Positions 44,348 through 55,295 are shown, counted from the first letter of the stretch. The stretch is 64,000 nt of DNA from Pelagibacterium nitratireducens (GCF_037044555.1 NZ_CP146275.1:1468501-1532500); one strand, 5' to 3'. Numbers and translations are program-made. The notes: generated by a model from the sequence alone, not told the origin.

Positions 44348-45445
44348 ATGAGCGACGACAAACCCGAACAGAGCGAAAAGACAGAGGACCCCTCCCAAAA
44401 ACGGCTCGAGGACGCCCACAAGAAGGGCGATGTGGTCAAGAGCCAGGAGGTGACGACCTGGTTCATGATCCTGGGGTCGGCGCTGATCTTTGCCTTTGTC
44501 GCCCCGTTTACCAGTGCGCAGTTCATGACCAGCCTCGGCGATTATCTTGGCCGCGCCGACCTTTACGAAGTGGGCGGGCCGGGGTTCAACCAGTTCGTCT
44601 ATGGCGCGACGATCAGCCTTTTGAGTGCGCTTTTGCTGCCGATGGTCCTTCTGGCGCTGTGCGGGATTGCGGGAAACATGGTGCAGCACCGCATGGTGTT
44701 TTCGGCCGAAAACCTCAAACCCAAATTCTCCAAAGTCTCCCCGCTGGCCGGAGCCAAGCGCCTGTTTTCGAGCGAGGCGCTGGTCAATTTCGGTAAGGGG
44801 CTGTTCAAGCTCGTGGTGTTTTCCACCATCATGGTGCTGGTGGTCTGGCCCGACCGGGACCGGCTTTCGACCATCATGACCGCCGACCCCATCGTGACAC
44901 TGGAACTGTTCCAGGAAATCGGCATCAAGATCTTTATCGCGACCCTGATCGCCATCACCATCGTGGCGCTGCTCGACTATATCTACATGCGCCACAAATG
45001 GTGGCAGCGCCAGATGATGACGGTCAAGGAAGTGCGCGACGAGTACAAGCAGATGGAGGGCGATCCTCACGTCAAGGGCCGTATCCGCCAGATCCGCATG
45101 GAGCGGTCCCGCAAGCGCATGATGGCCGCGGTGCCCGATGCGACGGTTGTGGTGACCAACCCGACCCATTTTGCCGTGGCGCTCAAATACGACAAGGACA
45201 TGGCCGCTCCCCAGGTGCTGGCCAAGGGCGTCGATGCCGTTGCGCTCAGAATCCGCGGGCTGGCCAGGGATCACGACATTCCAATCGTCGAAAATCCCCC
45301 GCTGGCCCGGGCGCTTTATGCGGGCGCCGAGGTGGGCGAGACGATCCCGGCAGAGCATTTCAAGGCCGTGGCGCAGATCATCGGCTATGTGATGCGGTTG
45401 AAAAACCGCTCGAGCTGGCGCAGTGGAAATCAGGGTCGACCCTAA
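44348..45445 (+). CDS. flhB: Flagellar export substrate-specificity switch FlhB
   Basis: A 365-residue protein with four membrane helices and a cytosolic C-terminal domain. The autocleavage motif NPTH is at N271-P272 (TVVVTNPTHFAVALKYDKDM). EKTEDPSQKRLEDAHKKGDV at the N-terminus is diagnostic. Self-cleavage switches export from rod/hook to filament proteins. Last gene of the flgB operon; cckA starts 115 bp downstream with its own CtrA box. Confidence 0.96.
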   Translation: MSDDKPEQSEKTEDPSQKRLEDAHKKGDVVKSQEVTTWFMILGSALIFAFVAPFTSAQFMTSLGDYLGRADLYEVGGPGFNQFVYGATISLLSALLLPMVLLALCGIAGNMVQHRMVFSAENLKPKFSKVSPLAGAKRLFSSEALVNFGKGLFKLVVFSTIMVLVVWPDRDRLSTIMTADPIVTLELFQEIGIKIFIATLIAITIVALLDYIYMRHKWWQRQMMTVKEVRDEYKQMEGDPHVKGRIRQIRMERSRKRMMAAVPDATVVVTNPTHFAVALKYDKDMAAPQVLAKGVDAVALRIRGLARDHDIPIVENPPLARALYAGAEVGETIPAEHFKAVAQIIGYVMRLKNRSSWRSGNQGRP

Positions 45446-45454
45446 CCGAGACTG

Positions 45455-45469
45455 TTAACGAGCGGTTAA
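45455..45469. promoter_or_regulatory. CtrA box, perfect TTAA-N7-TTAA, upstream of cckA
   Basis: GTTAA-CGAGCGG-TTAATCC, 92 bp before the cckA ATG and just beyond the flhB stop. Confidence 0.75.
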
Positions 45470-45560
45470 TCCGCACTACCCAAGGCGAAGTCGGGTTTGC
45501 TACCAATAGGAAGCCCGATTCGATTTGCGGGCGGATGTCTCTAGCGAGGAACAAAAAGCG

Positions 45561-48107
45561 ATGGCGGTGGCCCCGATGGACGAGGACAGCTATCCCGAGC
45601 CGATGGTGGCGCGTCCGTCGTCCAATGCAGCGCTGTGGCGGGTGATCATCCTTTCGCTCGCTTTCGTCGCGGTTGCCGTAGCGTTCTCGCTGATGGGAGA
45701 CGCCATTTCGCCCGAAATGATCGTCCTGTTTCTGGGTGTCCTGTCGGTTATCGGGGTGTTTTCGCTGTTTGCGCTGGCGGCGGGGCTGTTCCGGTTCGTG
45801 GGGGGCTCTGAAAAGCGGACGTTGGCCCGCGCCATTGTCGACAGCCTGCCCTACGGGGCGGTGGTCACCGACCGCGACGGCAAGATCTTTTATGCCAATG
45901 CGCAATATTCGGACCTTTCCAAATCTGTTTCCAAGGGGGTCCCCGTTGGCGTGCCGCGGCTGTTTGCCAGCCAGCCCGAAGCGAGCGAGGCGGTCTATCG
46001 GCTTTCGCGGGCCGCGCGGGACGGGCGGGCGATTGTCGAGGATGTGCGGATTGCGCGCGGCAAGAGCGCTGCGCAATGGTTCCGCATCGGGGCACGCAGC
46101 CTTCCCGATTACGATGGCGCGCCGGGCAAATCGGTGATCTGGACGGTCGAGGACATAACCCGCGACCGCGAGAGCCAGGAAAATTTCTACGTCGAGCTGC
46201 AAAAGGCCATCGACTATCTCGATCATGCGCCGGCCGGGTTCTTTTCGGCCAATGCGCGCGGGCGGATACAGTATATCAACTCAACGCTGGCCGACTGGCT
46301 GGGCTATGATCTCGCGGCTTTCGAGGCGGGCGATCTCGATCTTGCCGAGATCGTGCAGGGCGATGGCGCGGGGCTTTTGATGGGCGGCGGGCAGGACGGC
46401 GCGGTGCGCACCGAAGTGATCGATCTCGATCTGGTGCGCCACGACGGCACCAATCTGCCGGTGCGGCTGTTGCACCGCGCGGCGCGGCTGGCCGAGGGCG
46501 AGCTGGGCGAGACGCGTACGCTGGTGCTCGACCGCTCACGCGGCATCGAGGGGGAAGAGGCATTGCGGGCCGCCGAAGTGCGGTTTTCGCGGTTTTTCAA
46601 CCACACCCCGATTGCCATTGCGGCGCTCGACGGGGCGGGCAAGGTGGTGCGTACCAATGCGCCCTTTACCCGGATTTTCGGGCTGACATCCGGGGAACGC
46701 GGGATCGAGGGGCTCAATGTCGCCTCGCTGATCGATCCGGAAAGCCGGGAAAAACTGGCGATGGCGCTGGCCGATGCCAAGGGGCACCGGTCGGAAATCG
46801 CGCCGGTCGATGCGACGATTCCGGGGGAAAAGCCGCGCAGCGTGCGCATGTTCATTTCGGGCGTCGAGCAGGGCGGGGAAAGCGACGAGGCGGCGATCCT
46901 TTATGCGCTCGACATGACCGAGCAGCGCCAGCTCGAAGAACAGTTTGCCCAGGGCATGAAAATGCAGGCGGTGGGGCAACTGGCCGGTGGGGTGGCCCAT
47001 GATTTCAACAACGTGCTGACGGCGATCATCGGGTTTTCGGACCTGCTGCTGCTCAAGCACAAACCGTCCGATCCCTCGTTTGGCGACATCATGTCGATCA
47101 AGCAGAGCGCCAACCGCGCTGCGGGCCTGGTGCGCCAGCTTCTGGCCTTCTCGCGTCGGCAGACGCTGCGCCCGCAGGTGCTTGAAGTGCCCCAGCATAT
47201 CGACGATCTGACGGTGTTGCTCAAGCGGCTGATCGGTGAGCATGTGACGCTCGATGTCGAGCACGGGCGCGATGTGTGGCCGATCCGGGCCGACCTGGTG
47301 CAGCTCGAACAGGTGATCATCAACCTTGCGGTCAATGCGCGCGACGCGATGCCCGATGGCGGGCAGATCACGCTGCGCACCCGCAATGTCGAGCAGGCCG
47401 AAGCCGAGACTTTCACCTATCCGGGGCTGGTGCCCACCGATTTCGTTTCGATCGAGGTGAGCGATACCGGCACGGGCATGACCCAGGAGGTCATGGAAAA
47501 AATCTTCGAGCCGTTCTTTTCGACAAAGGAGCTGGGCAAGGGGACCGGGCTGGGCCTGTCGATGGTCTATGGCATCATCAAGCAGACCGGTGGCTATATC
47601 TATCCCGAATCCGAAGTGGGAAAGGGCACGACCTTCCGGTTGCTGCTGCCCCGGCACATCCAGCAGGAAAAGGAAGAAGTGGTCAAGGCGGTTGCGGCGC
47701 CTGTCCGCGATCTGACGGGCAATGAACGCATCCTTCTCGTCGAGGACGAGGAGAGCGTGCGCATGTTCTCGGCGCGGGCCCTGTCGACAACGGGTTATGA
47801 AGTGTTCGAGGCCGGATCTGGCGAAGAGGCGCTCGAAGTGCTCGAGGAAATCGAGGGCAAGGTCGACCTGATCATTTCGGACGTGGTGATGCCCGAGATG
47901 GACGGGCCGACGCTTCTGACCCATGTGCGCAGGCTCTATCCGGGGCTCAAGGTGATCTTCGTTTCCGGCTATGCCGAAGAAAGCGTGCGCCAGGGGCTCG
48001 AGGACGACAGGAGCGTGGAATTTTTGCCCAAGCCCTATACGCTCGATCAGATCAATTCCAAGGTCAAGGAAGTGCTTTCGGGCAGTCCGGCGGCCAGCGA
48101 GGACTAG
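45561..48107 (+). CDS. cckA: Hybrid histidine kinase CckA (CtrA pathway)
   Basis: An 848-residue hybrid kinase. Two N-terminal membrane helices (~22-72) are followed by PAS-type regions (~90-460), a HisKA domain with phosphorylated H480 in [10 protein letters not shown], an HATPase_c domain ([32 protein letters not shown]) and a receiver domain with D774 ([13 protein letters not shown]). This is the CckA order; it passes phosphate through ChpT to CtrA and drives cell-cycle and flagellar genes. ATG 45561 is preferred to the TTG at 45525. A CtrA box upstream implies feedback. Confidence 0.95.
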   Translation: MAVAPMDEDSYPEPMVARPSSNAALWRVIILSLAFVAVAVAFSLMGDAISPEMIVLFLGVLSVIGVFSLFALAAGLFRFVGGSEKRTLARAIVDSLPYGAVVTDRDGKIFYANAQYSDLSKSVSKGVPVGVPRLFASQPEASEAVYRLSRAARDGRAIVEDVRIARGKSAAQWFRIGARSLPDYDGAPGKSVIWTVEDITRDRESQENFYVELQKAIDYLDHAPAGFFSANARGRIQYINSTLADWLGYDLAAFEAGDLDLAEIVQGDGAGLLMGGGQDGAVRTEVIDLDLVRHDGTNLPVRLLHRAARLAEGELGETRTLVLDRSRGIEGEEALRAAEVRFSRFFNHTPIAIAALDGAGKVVRTNAPFTRIFGLTSGERGIEGLNVASLIDPESREKLAMALADAKGHRSEIAPVDATIPGEKPRSVRMFISGVEQGGESDEAAILYALDMTEQRQLEEQFAQGMKMQAVGQLAGGVAHDFNNVLTAIIGFSDLLLLKHKPSDPSFGDIMSIKQSANRAAGLVRQLLAFSRRQTLRPQVLEVPQHIDDLTVLLKRLIGEHVTLDVEHGRDVWPIRADLVQLEQVIINLAVNARDAMPDGGQITLRTRNVEQAEAETFTYPGLVPTDFVSIEVSDTGTGMTQEVMEKIFEPFFSTKELGKGTGLGLSMVYGIIKQTGGYIYPESEVGKGTTFRLLLPRHIQQEKEEVVKAVAAPVRDLTGNERILLVEDEESVRMFSARALSTTGYEVFEAGSGEEALEVLEEIEGKVDLIISDVVMPEMDGPTLLTHVRRLYPGLKVIFVSGYAEESVRQGLEDDRSVEFLPKPYTLDQINSKVKEVLSGSPAASED

Positions 48108-48238
48108 TCTTTTTCCGAGGAGTTCGAGGCAGCCAGAAATGCCGCACCAAGACCGGCGCCGATGGCAACGCCGATGCCGATTCCGATGGCGATGTTGTCT
48201 AGCGCGACGCCGATTCCGGCACCGATTGCGATTCCCAA
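48104..48238 (-). CDS. Glycine-zipper mini-protein, ATG apparently lost to frameshift
   Basis: A 44-codon frame too short to be called routinely. It reads as a membrane-active glycine zipper: GIAIGAGIGVALDNIAIGIG, then IGVAIGAGLGAAFLAAS and a charged tail NSSEKD. Such small proteins are common and often begin MENSTSYALG. Here the codons before the TTG start encode NSSTSYA in frame, and an ATG-GAA pair (48259-48261) sits one frame off, so one or two bases seem to be missing near the start. It converges on cckA and overlaps its stop codon. Function unknown; could be a pseudogene or start at TTG 48238. Confidence 0.5.
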   Translation of the reverse strand: MGIAIGAGIGVALDNIAIGIGIGVAIGAGLGAAFLAASNSSEKD

Positions 48239-48274
48239 TGCGTATGAAGTGGAAGAGTTCCATTATTCCAGAAT

Positions 48275-48317
48275 GTTCTTATTTTGTCTCTTGACATATC
48301 GAAAACAAAATGAGAAC
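48275..48317. promoter_or_regulatory. recA promoter with LexA-like operator pair
   Basis: TTGACA at 48291-48296 lies between two inverted 16-bp arms: GTTCTTATTTTGTCTC (48275) and the complement of AAAACAAAATGAGAAC (48302-48317), matching at 13 of 16 positions. Each resembles the alphaproteobacterial SOS box GTTC-N7-GTTC with one or two mismatches. Confidence 0.6.
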
Positions 48318-48402
48318 AAATATGCAACCTAGAAATAGGCGTTGAGGGCCGACTGATCGCGTTGCGCGCGCAGGGCATTTGGTGAAATAAGGAGAGCTAA
48401 CA

Positions 48403-49476
48403 ATGGCAGTTTCACAGCTTCGCGTGGTTGACGGGGGTTCGATGGACAAGAACAAGGCGCTCGAGGCCGCTCTGGGTCAGATCGAGCGCAATTTCGGCAA
48501 GGGTTCGGTCATGAAGCTGGGGGAAAACACCTCAGTCAATGTCGAATCGATTTCCACGGGCTCGCTCGGTCTCGATATCGCGCTGGGCATCGGTGGTCTG
48601 CCGCGCGGGCGTATCATCGAAATTTTCGGGCCGGAAAGCTCGGGCAAGACAACGCTGGCTTTGCATGTGCTGGCCGAAGCCCAGAAAGGCGGCGGTATCT
48701 GCGCGTTCATCGACGCAGAACACGCGCTCGATCCCACCTATGCGCGCAAGCTTGGCGTCAATATCGACGAGCTGTTGATCTCCCAGCCCGATGCGGGTGA
48801 ACAGGCGCTCGAAATCGCAGATACGCTGGTGCGGTCTGGCGCGATCGACGTTCTGGTCGTCGACTCGGTGGCGGCTTTGACGCCACGGGCCGAACTCGAA
48901 GGCGAGATGGGCGATTCCCTGCCGGGCCTTCAGGCGCGTCTGATGAGCCAGGCTATGCGCAAGCTCACGGGTTCGATTTCCAAATCGAAGGCCATGGTGA
49001 TCTTCATCAACCAGATCCGCATGAAGATCGGCGTGATGTTCGGCTCGCCCGAAACCACGACCGGCGGCAATGCGCTCAAATTCTATTCCTCGGTTCGTCT
49101 CGACATTCGCCGCATCGGCGCCATCAAGGACCGCGAGGAAGTTGTCGGCAACCAAACGCGCGTCAAGGTGGTCAAGAACAAGATGGCCCCTCCGTTCCGT
49201 CAGGTCGAATTCGACATCATGTATGGCGAAGGCGTTTCCAAGACCGGTGAGCTGCTCGATCTGGGCGTCAAGGCCGGGATCGTCGAGAAATCGGGAGCCT
49301 GGTTCTCCTATGACAGCCAGCGGCTGGGCCAGGGGCGTGAAAATTCGCGCCAGTTCCTCAAGGACAATCCCGAGATCGCCAATCAGATCGAGAACGGGGT
49401 GCGCGAGAGCGCCGGGCTTATTGCCGCTGAACTGATCACGGCAGGAGAAGGCAGCGCCGAGGACAGCGAAGACTAG
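48403..49476 (+). CDS. recA: Recombinase A
   Basis: A 357-residue RecA. Walker A is GPESSGKT at 76-83; the LexA co-protease and DNA-binding loops ([20 protein letters not shown] then [16 protein letters not shown]) are intact. AAGGAGAG is an ideal ribosome site for the ATG at 48403. It catalyses strand exchange and SOS induction. Alone in its unit, under a LexA-like operator; a composite repeat begins at its stop codon. Confidence 0.98.
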   Translation: MAVSQLRVVDGGSMDKNKALEAALGQIERNFGKGSVMKLGENTSVNVESISTGSLGLDIALGIGGLPRGRIIEIFGPESSGKTTLALHVLAEAQKGGGICAFIDAEHALDPTYARKLGVNIDELLISQPDAGEQALEIADTLVRSGAIDVLVVDSVAALTPRAELEGEMGDSLPGLQARLMSQAMRKLTGSISKSKAMVIFINQIRMKIGVMFGSPETTTGGNALKFYSSVRLDIRRIGAIKDREEVVGNQTRVKVVKNKMAPPFRQVEFDIMYGEGVSKTGELLDLGVKAGIVEKSGAWFSYDSQRLGQGRENSRQFLKDNPEIANQIENGVRESAGLIAAELITAGEGSAEDSED

Positions 49477-49602
49477 AGCCGTTCAGGATTTGATTGACTC
49501 AAATCCTTGGCTCCAAGTTCTTGTTTTGGCGCGTGTCCGAGCCGCAAAACCGTTTCCATCCCCGATCGCGTCGAGGACATGGTTTTGCTGGACACGCTCT
49601 AA
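49476..49602 (+). repeat. Composite hairpin repeat (family B), copy 4, both modules
   Basis: Hairpin 1: GAGCC...GGATTTG (49476-49492) with CAAATCC..GGCTC (49500-49513). Linker CAAGTTCTTGTTTTGG. Hairpin 2: CGCGTGTCCGAGCCGCAAAA with return arm GGTTTTGCTGGACACGCTCT. Confidence 0.75.
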
Positions 49603-49888
49603 TTGGCTGTTGCGGTTTTGCGCGGCCAAGCCGAATTGTGGTCTCTGACCTCCTGGCGCCGGGCAACCGGCGCCTTTCTTTTTTGCAAAACCAGCGGGTT
49701 TGCTGCCGGCACTTATTGGCCCGGTGCCGCAGCCTTCGCATTGCACTCGCCCGATGCACACGCTAGAAGGCTTGCTCAAGTTTCCAGCCGGTGAAAACGG
49801 GGCGCAATCGGCCGCGTATCCGGCGCATCCAGAACGATAAAGATATGGTGCGGCGCCTTGGCCGCAGACAGGGTTTTTGGGCTCGATC
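49603..49888. other. alaS upstream region, no gene seen
   Basis: Together with the repeat at 49476-49602 this makes a 412-bp gap between recA and alaS. A 63-codon forward frame at 49603 has no ribosome site or recognisable content. The alaS promoter should lie near 49780-49870; no T-box-like structure was seen. Confidence 0.55.
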
Positions 49889-52549
49889 ATGACAAGCGTA
49901 AACGACATCCGTTCGACCTTCCTCGACTTCTTTGCCAGGAACGGCCATGAGAAAGTCTCTTCAAGCCCGCTGGTGCCGCGCAACGATCCGACGCTGATGT
50001 TCACCAATGCGGGCATGGTGCAGTTCAAGAACGTTTTTACCGGGCTTGAAAAGCGGCCCTATTCTCGCGCCACGACCTCGCAGAAATGCGTGCGGGCAGG
50101 GGGCAAGCACAACGATCTCGACAATGTGGGCTTTACGGCGCGGCATCTGACCTTTTTCGAGATGCTGGGCAATTTTTCCTTCGGCGACTATTTCAAGGAA
50201 CAGGCCATCGAAATGGCCTGGACGCTGGTCACCAAGGAGTTCGGTCTCGACAAGGACAAGCTGCTGGTCACCGTCTATCACACCGACGACGAAGCGGCGG
50301 ACCTATGGAAAAAGATCGCCGGGTTTTCCGATGACAAGATCATCCGTATTCCCACTTCGGACAATTTCTGGACGATGGGCGATACGGGCCCGTGCGGTCC
50401 GTGCTCGGAAATCTTTATCGATCGCGGCGATCATATCTGGGGCGGCCCTCCGGGCACGCCAGAAGAAGACGGCGACAGGTTCCTCGAGTTCTGGAATCTG
50501 GTGTTCATGCAATACGAGCAAAGCGGCGACGGCAAGCAAGAACCGCTGCCGCGCCCCTCGATCGATACGGGGATGGGGCTCGAGCGGATGGCCTCGATCC
50601 TTCAGGGTGTCGAGAGCGTCTTTGAAACCGACATGTTCCGCCATGTGATCGATGCGACCGCTTCTGCAGTCGGGCGCGCGCCGACCCCGGAAACCGTGGC
50701 GTCCTATCGCGTCATCGCCGATCATTTGCGTTCGATGTCGTTCCTGATTGCCGACGGCGTGCTGCCGGCCAATGAGGGGCGCGGTTACGTGCTGCGCCGC
50801 ATCATGCGCCGTGCCATGCGCCATGCAACACTGTTGGGCACCAACAATGCCACGATCTTCAAGCTCGTGCCGTCCCTGGTGCGCGAGATGGGGCAGGCCT
50901 ATCCGGACCTCGTTGCGGGCGAGGCGATGATTTCGGAAACGATCCGGCTCGAAGAGGAACGCTTCTTAAAGACGCTCAGCCGCGGGCTGCAGATTCTTGA
51001 GGACGAAAGCGCCGGATTGGGCAAGGGCGATACGCTGGCCGGCGAGACCGCCTTCAAGCTCTACGACACTTATGGCTTCCCGCTCGATCTGACCCAGGAT
51101 GCGCTGCGGCTGCGGGGTGTTTCGGTCGACCAGACCGGGTTCGATGCGGCCATGGCGCGCCAGAAAGCCGAAGCACGCAAGAACTGGTCGGGATCGGGCG
51201 ATGCGGCAACGAGCGCGGTGTGGTTTTCGATTGCCGACACGGCCGGGCCCACAGAATTTCTGGGCTATGAGACCGAAGACAGCGACGGCGCAGTCAAGGC
51301 GCTGGTCAAGGACGGGGCAAGCGTGGATACGCTCAATGCGGGAGACGAGGGTTTCATCGTCCTTAACCAGACGCCATTCTACGGCGAAAGCGGCGGGCAG
51401 GTGGGAGACACCGGCACGATGGAGAGCGAGGACGGCGCGAAGGTGGTCGTGCTCGATACCACAAAGCAGGCGGGCGGCGTGTTCGCCCATCGCGTCAAGG
51501 TCGAAGCCGGGACGGTCAAGATCGACGAGGCGCTGACGCTCAAGGTCGACCATTCCCGCCGAACCGCGATCCGCGCCAACCATTCGGCGACCCACCTTCT
51601 GCACGAGGCGCTGCGCGAGGTGCTGGGCAGCCATGTTGCGCAGAAGGGCTCGCTGGTTTCGCCCGACCGTTTGCGGTTCGACTATTCGCACACCAAGCCG
51701 ATGAGCGAAGCGGAGATCGCCGAGGTCGAGCGCATGGCCAATGCCATCGTGCTGCAGAACGCGCCTGTCGAAACGCGGCTGATGGCCGTCGACGATGCGG
51801 TCAAGGCCGGGGCCATGGCGCTGTTTGGCGAAAAATACGGCGACGAGGTGCGCGTGGTCTCCATGGGCATGGCGCTGGATGGGGAAAAGGCGGGCAAGAC
51901 CTATTCGATGGAATTGTGCGGCGGCACGCATGTGCGGCGCACCGGCGACATCGGGCTGGTCAAGATCGTCCAGGAAAGTTCTGTCGCAGCGGGCGTGCGG
52001 CGTGTCGAGGCGCTGACCGCCGATGGCGCACGGGCCTATCTCAACGAGCAGGAAGATCAGCTCAAGACGGTCGCCGCGGCGCTCAAGGTGTCGCCGCGCG
52101 ATGTGGTGTCGCGGGTCGAAGCGCTGGTGGAAGAACGGCGGGCACTGGAGCGGCAGGTCGCCGATCTGCGCCAGAAGCTGGCCATGGGCGGCGGCGCTGC
52201 CAATGGGGCGGCCAGCGAAACGATCAATGGCGTGACCTTTATGGGGCGCGTGGTCGAAGGACTGCAGCCCAAGGATTTGCGCGGGCTCGTCGATCAGGGC
52301 AAAAAGCAGATCGGGTCGGGGATTGTTGTCATCGTGGGCACGACCGAGGATGGCAAGGCCGGCATTTCGGTGGGCGTGAGCGACGATCTTGTGTCGCGTT
52401 ACAGCGCCGTCGATCTGGTGCGGATCGGCTCGACGACGCTCGGCGGGCAGGGCGGCGGCGGTCGTCCCGACATGGCGCAGGCCGGTGGCCCCGACGCCTC
52501 GCAAGCCCAGGCGGCGGTTGATGCCATCAAGGCTCATCTGGGCGCCTGA
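49889..52549 (+). CDS. alaS: Alanine--tRNA ligase
   Basis: An 886-residue class II synthetase. The N-terminal catalytic domain starts [20 protein letters not shown]; the editing domain carries [14 protein letters not shown] and the zinc-site CGGTH with C677; the C-terminal C-Ala domain ends [13 protein letters not shown]. Length and all domains are normal. ATG 49889 chosen over an in-frame TTG at 49877. Followed by its own terminator. Confidence 0.98.
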   Translation: MTSVNDIRSTFLDFFARNGHEKVSSSPLVPRNDPTLMFTNAGMVQFKNVFTGLEKRPYSRATTSQKCVRAGGKHNDLDNVGFTARHLTFFEMLGNFSFGDYFKEQAIEMAWTLVTKEFGLDKDKLLVTVYHTDDEAADLWKKIAGFSDDKIIRIPTSDNFWTMGDTGPCGPCSEIFIDRGDHIWGGPPGTPEEDGDRFLEFWNLVFMQYEQSGDGKQEPLPRPSIDTGMGLERMASILQGVESVFETDMFRHVIDATASAVGRAPTPETVASYRVIADHLRSMSFLIADGVLPANEGRGYVLRRIMRRAMRHATLLGTNNATIFKLVPSLVREMGQAYPDLVAGEAMISETIRLEEERFLKTLSRGLQILEDESAGLGKGDTLAGETAFKLYDTYGFPLDLTQDALRLRGVSVDQTGFDAAMARQKAEARKNWSGSGDAATSAVWFSIADTAGPTEFLGYETEDSDGAVKALVKDGASVDTLNAGDEGFIVLNQTPFYGESGGQVGDTGTMESEDGAKVVVLDTTKQAGGVFAHRVKVEAGTVKIDEALTLKVDHSRRTAIRANHSATHLLHEALREVLGSHVAQKGSLVSPDRLRFDYSHTKPMSEAEIAEVERMANAIVLQNAPVETRLMAVDDAVKAGAMALFGEKYGDEVRVVSMGMALDGEKAGKTYSMELCGGTHVRRTGDIGLVKIVQESSVAAGVRRVEALTADGARAYLNEQEDQLKTVAAALKVSPRDVVSRVEALVEERRALERQVADLRQKLAMGGGAANGAASETINGVTFMGRVVEGLQPKDLRGLVDQGKKQIGSGIVVIVGTTEDGKAGISVGVSDDLVSRYSAVDLVRIGSTTLGGQGGGGRPDMAQAGGPDASQAQAAVDAIKAHLGA

Positions 52550-52570
52550 TCGCCCCTATCAAACGCATAA

Positions 52571-52594
52571 AAATGGCCCCGTGAGGGGCCATTT
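52571..52594. terminator. Terminator between alaS and FadL gene
   Basis: AAATGGCCCC-GTGA-GGGGCCATTTT, 10-bp stem, usable by both convergent genes. Confidence 0.88.
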
Positions 52595-52611
52595 TCGTTA
52601 CCGCGAAACGC

Positions 52612-53733
52612 TCAGAACGATGCCTTGAGGCTGGCGCTGATGGCGAGGACCGAGCCGCGGTCCCAGCTTTCGTTCTGCAGATTGCTGCCGGGCGCGATTG
52701 TCGAATAGGACACGCCGCCGGAGAACTCGACGCTCTCGGAAATGTCGTAGGCCGCGCCCAGGGTTGCGCCCCAACGGTCGGTCTGGGTGCCGTTTTCCAA
52801 CACGCCCGCATTGTCGACCGAGGCGGTGCCGCGATCCCATGTAACCGTGCCCAGCACGGTAAGCTCGGGAGTCAGTGCGTGCCCGACCCCGCCGGTCACC
52901 GTCCAGCCATCGCGATAGTTGAGATCGGTGCTGATGGGACCGGCATTTGTACTGACAGCAAGTGTATCGACCACCGACCAATCGACCCATTTGACCGAGC
53001 CGAGCACGAGCCACCCCGGCGCAACGCCGGTCTGGGCCTTGAGCTCGATCGATTGCGGGGCGGTGACATTGGCGCTGGCCGGGCCGGAGAACGGGGTGCC
53101 GTCCAGGGCCGTGCCATCGAGGTCATAGGAAACGGCGGAATTGTAGATTGCGCTGACGCGCAGGGCGATCTCTTCGATTTCATAGGCAACACCCAGCCGC
53201 CAGCCGGCCGACATGCCGTCGATATCGATGGGGGCCGTGATGCCCAGAGCCGTGGGGACGGTGGCAGTGTAGCTCAATTGCTGGGCCGATATGCCGCCGA
53301 TGATGCTGGCAACGCCGGGGCCGACGTCGAGCCCGTAAGCGCAGGTCAGGCCGATGTCATTGGAACTTATGCGCTCGCGCACGGCCTGGCTGGTGGCGAA
53401 GGCATAGGCCCTGTCGCGATCGGTGCCCGAACCGAACGGGTTCTGTGCCGAGACCAGGCATGAGGTGTTGTCGATAATCTCGCCGCTTATGCCGAAATTG
53501 TAGTGAACGCGGCTTGGTGACGAGGACACCGTGGTTCCCGGGTAGCCGGGATTGGTAATGGCGTGATCGATATCGACATAGGTGATCGTGCCTTTGGCGG
53601 CATAGGTCGCCGGATCGAAGATCATGTCCCAGTTGTAGCCATTGGCTTCCAGACCCCCGGCCTGGGCGGAGCCGCCGACGGCCATCAGGCCCAAAACGGC
53701 AAGTGCATGGGAACGCTTGCGTGGTGCACGCAT
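52612..53733 (-). CDS. FadL-family outer-membrane transporter
   Basis: A 373-residue outer-membrane protein with signal peptide (~1-25, LAVLGLMAVGGSAQAG). The mature protein alternates in beta strands and ends with the terminal Phe of an outer-membrane barrel (ISASLKASF). FGISGEIIDNTSCLVSAQNP and the C-terminal GATLGAAYDISESVEFSGGV fit the FadL/OmpP1 group, which takes up long-chain fatty acids or aromatic hydrocarbons; the substrate here is unknown. Monocistronic, with a composite repeat just upstream. Confidence 0.85.
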   Translation of the reverse strand: MRAPRKRSHALAVLGLMAVGGSAQAGGLEANGYNWDMIFDPATYAAKGTITYVDIDHAITNPGYPGTTVSSSPSRVHYNFGISGEIIDNTSCLVSAQNPFGSGTDRDRAYAFATSQAVRERISSNDIGLTCAYGLDVGPGVASIIGGISAQQLSYTATVPTALGITAPIDIDGMSAGWRLGVAYEIEEIALRVSAIYNSAVSYDLDGTALDGTPFSGPASANVTAPQSIELKAQTGVAPGWLVLGSVKWVDWSVVDTLAVSTNAGPISTDLNYRDGWTVTGGVGHALTPELTVLGTVTWDRGTASVDNAGVLENGTQTDRWGATLGAAYDISESVEFSGGVSYSTIAPGSNLQNESWDRGSVLAISASLKASF

Positions 53734-53750
53734 TGAGTAACTCTCCTCCT

Positions 53751-53842
53751 GGAGCCGTTCGGGATCTGATTGACGCAGATCCTTGGCTCCAACCTTTGTT
53801 CTGTCGCGTGTCCGAACCGCAAAAACGTCTTGCCGGACATGC
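53751..53842 (+). repeat. Composite hairpin repeat (family B), copy 5
   Basis: Hairpin 1: GGAGCC...GGATCTG with CAGATCC..GGCTCC (53751-53790). Linker AACCTTTGTTCTG. Hairpin 2 begins TCGCGTGTCCGAACCGCAAA and returns with TTGCCGGACATGCG. Closest relative is the copy after recA. Confidence 0.75.
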
Positions 53843-54032
53843 GCGGGATTGTCCTGACGCGTCCCTCCAACACGCCGACGCCATAAGCCCTATCGTTATC
53901 GATAGCGCTATGACGCTTACGTCAACAATCGCTGTGTTCCCTGTCCCGGTCAATTGCCCCGAAGCGGATTTGGTCAAAAATGTGTCACAAATGCACATCC
54001 GCAACAGCGCCGTGCGAGACTGCGGGCAAAAG

Positions 54033-54056
54033 AAAAGCCGCCCCGAGGGGCGGCTT
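54033..54056 (-). terminator. Terminator of icd
   Basis: AAAGCCGCCCC-GA-GGGGCGGCTTT; on the minus strand followed by TCTTTTG. 28 bp past the icd stop. Confidence 0.85.
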
Positions 54057-54083
54057 TGGCAGCTGTGTTCGGCTTGATGACGG

Positions 54084-55295
54084 TTACGCCATGGCCTTTT
54101 GCAGGTTGGCGTCGATGGCGTCCAGGAACCCCATTGTGGTGAGCCAGGGCTGATCGGGGCCGACCAGAAGCGCCAGATCCTTGGTCATCTTGCCCTGTTC
54201 GATCGTGTCGACGGTGACCTTTTCGAGCGTGGCGGCGAAGGTTGCCAGTTCGTCATTGCCGTCGAGCTTGGCGCGGTGGGCAAGGCCACGGGTCCAGGCA
54301 AAGATCGAGGCCGTGGAATTGGTCGAGGTTTCCTTGCCCTGCTGGTGCTGGCGGTAGTGACGGGTCACGGTGCCGTGGGCCGCTTCGGCTTCGACGGTCT
54401 GCCCATCGGGGGTCATGAGAACCGAGGTCATCAGGCCGAGCGAGCCAAAGCCCTGCGCGACGATGTCGGACTGCACGTCGCCATCGTAGTTCTTGCAGGC
54501 CCAGACGTAACCGCCGGACCATTTGAGGGCCGCTGCAACCATGTCGTCGATCAGGCGGTGCTCGTACCAGATCTTCTTGGCTTCGTATTTTTCCTTGAAC
54601 TCGGCCTGGAAGACTTCCTCGAAGATATCCTTGAAGCGGCCGTCATAGACCTTGAGGATGGTGTTCTTGGTCGAGAGATAGCAGGGGACGCCGCGCTGGA
54701 GGGCATAGTTGAGCGAGGCGCGGGCGAAGTCGCGGATCGACTCGTCGAGGTTATACATGGCCATGGCCACGCCCGAGGAGGGAGCGTCGAACACTTCGTG
54801 CTCGATTTCCTGTCCGTCTTCGCCAACGAACTTGATGGAGAGCTTGCCTTTGCCGGGGAATCTGAAATCGGTGGCGCGGTACTGATCGCCATAGGCGTGA
54901 CGGCCCACGATGATGGGCTGGGTCCAGCCGGGGACGAGGCGCGGCACGTTCTTGCAGATGATGGGCTCGCGGAAAATCACCCCGCCCAGGATGTTGCGGA
55001 TGGTGCCGTTGGGCGAGCGCCACATCTTCTTGAGACCGAATTCCTCGACGCGGCCCTCATCGGGGGTGATGGTGGCGCATTTGACGCCGACGCCGTGCTT
55101 CTTGATGGCGTTGGCCGCATCGACGGTGATCTGGTCGTCGGTTTCGTCGCGCTTCTGGACGCTGAGGTCGTAATATTCAAGATCGATGTCGAGATAGGGG
55201 TGGATCAGCTTGTCTTTGATGGCCTGCCAGATGATGCGTGTCATCTCGTCGCCGTCAAGTTCGACGACGGGATTGGCGACTTTGATCTTGCTCAT
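54084..55295 (-). CDS. icd: NADP-dependent isocitrate dehydrogenase
   Basis: A 403-residue TCA-cycle enzyme of the type II (eukaryote-like) subfamily usual in rhizobia and relatives. It starts [20 protein letters not shown], and carries the substrate-binding [20 protein letters not shown] and the NADP-binding [18 protein letters not shown] 55295 chosen; an upstream in-frame ATG at 55349 adds 18 residues not found in the family. Confidence 0.96.
   Translation of the reverse strand: MSKIKVANPVVELDGDEMTRIIWQAIKDKLIHPYLDIDLEYYDLSVQKRDETDDQITVDAANAIKKHGVGVKCATITPDEGRVEEFGLKKMWRSPNGTIRNILGGVIFREPIICKNVPRLVPGWTQPIIVGRHAYGDQYRATDFRFPGKGKLSIKFVGEDGQEIEHEVFDAPSSGVAMAMYNLDESIRDFARASLNYALQRGVPCYLSTKNTILKVYDGRFKDIFEEVFQAEFKEKYEAKKIWYEHRLIDDMVAAALKWSGGYVWACKNYDGDVQSDIVAQGFGSLGLMTSVLMTPDGQTVEAEAAHGTVTRHYRQHQQGKETSTNSTASIFAWTRGLAHRAKLDGNDELATFAATLEKVTVDTIEQGKMTKDLALLVGPDQPWLTTMGFLDAIDANLQKAMA

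Larger units (their letters stand above)
53734..54083. other. 350-bp intergenic region between FadL gene and icd
   Basis: No gene. It contains a composite repeat (53751-53842), an inverted repeat CTATCG-TTAT-CGATAG (53890-53905) near a reverse TTGACG, a possible promoter of the FadL gene, and the icd terminator. Confidence 0.6.

Noticed and set aside
43310..45445. fliQ-fliR-flhB as a type III secretion (injectisome) set
   Set aside because: Continuous with flgB-flgC-fliE; motifs are flagellar.
46536..48263. 575-codon reverse frame opposite cckA
   Set aside because: Antisense shadow with RHR-rich composition; only the 48104-48238 frame, in a different phase, has sensible content.
49603..49794. 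63-codon forward frame before alaS
   Set aside because: No ribosome site and no recognisable protein content; begins at the edge of a repeat.
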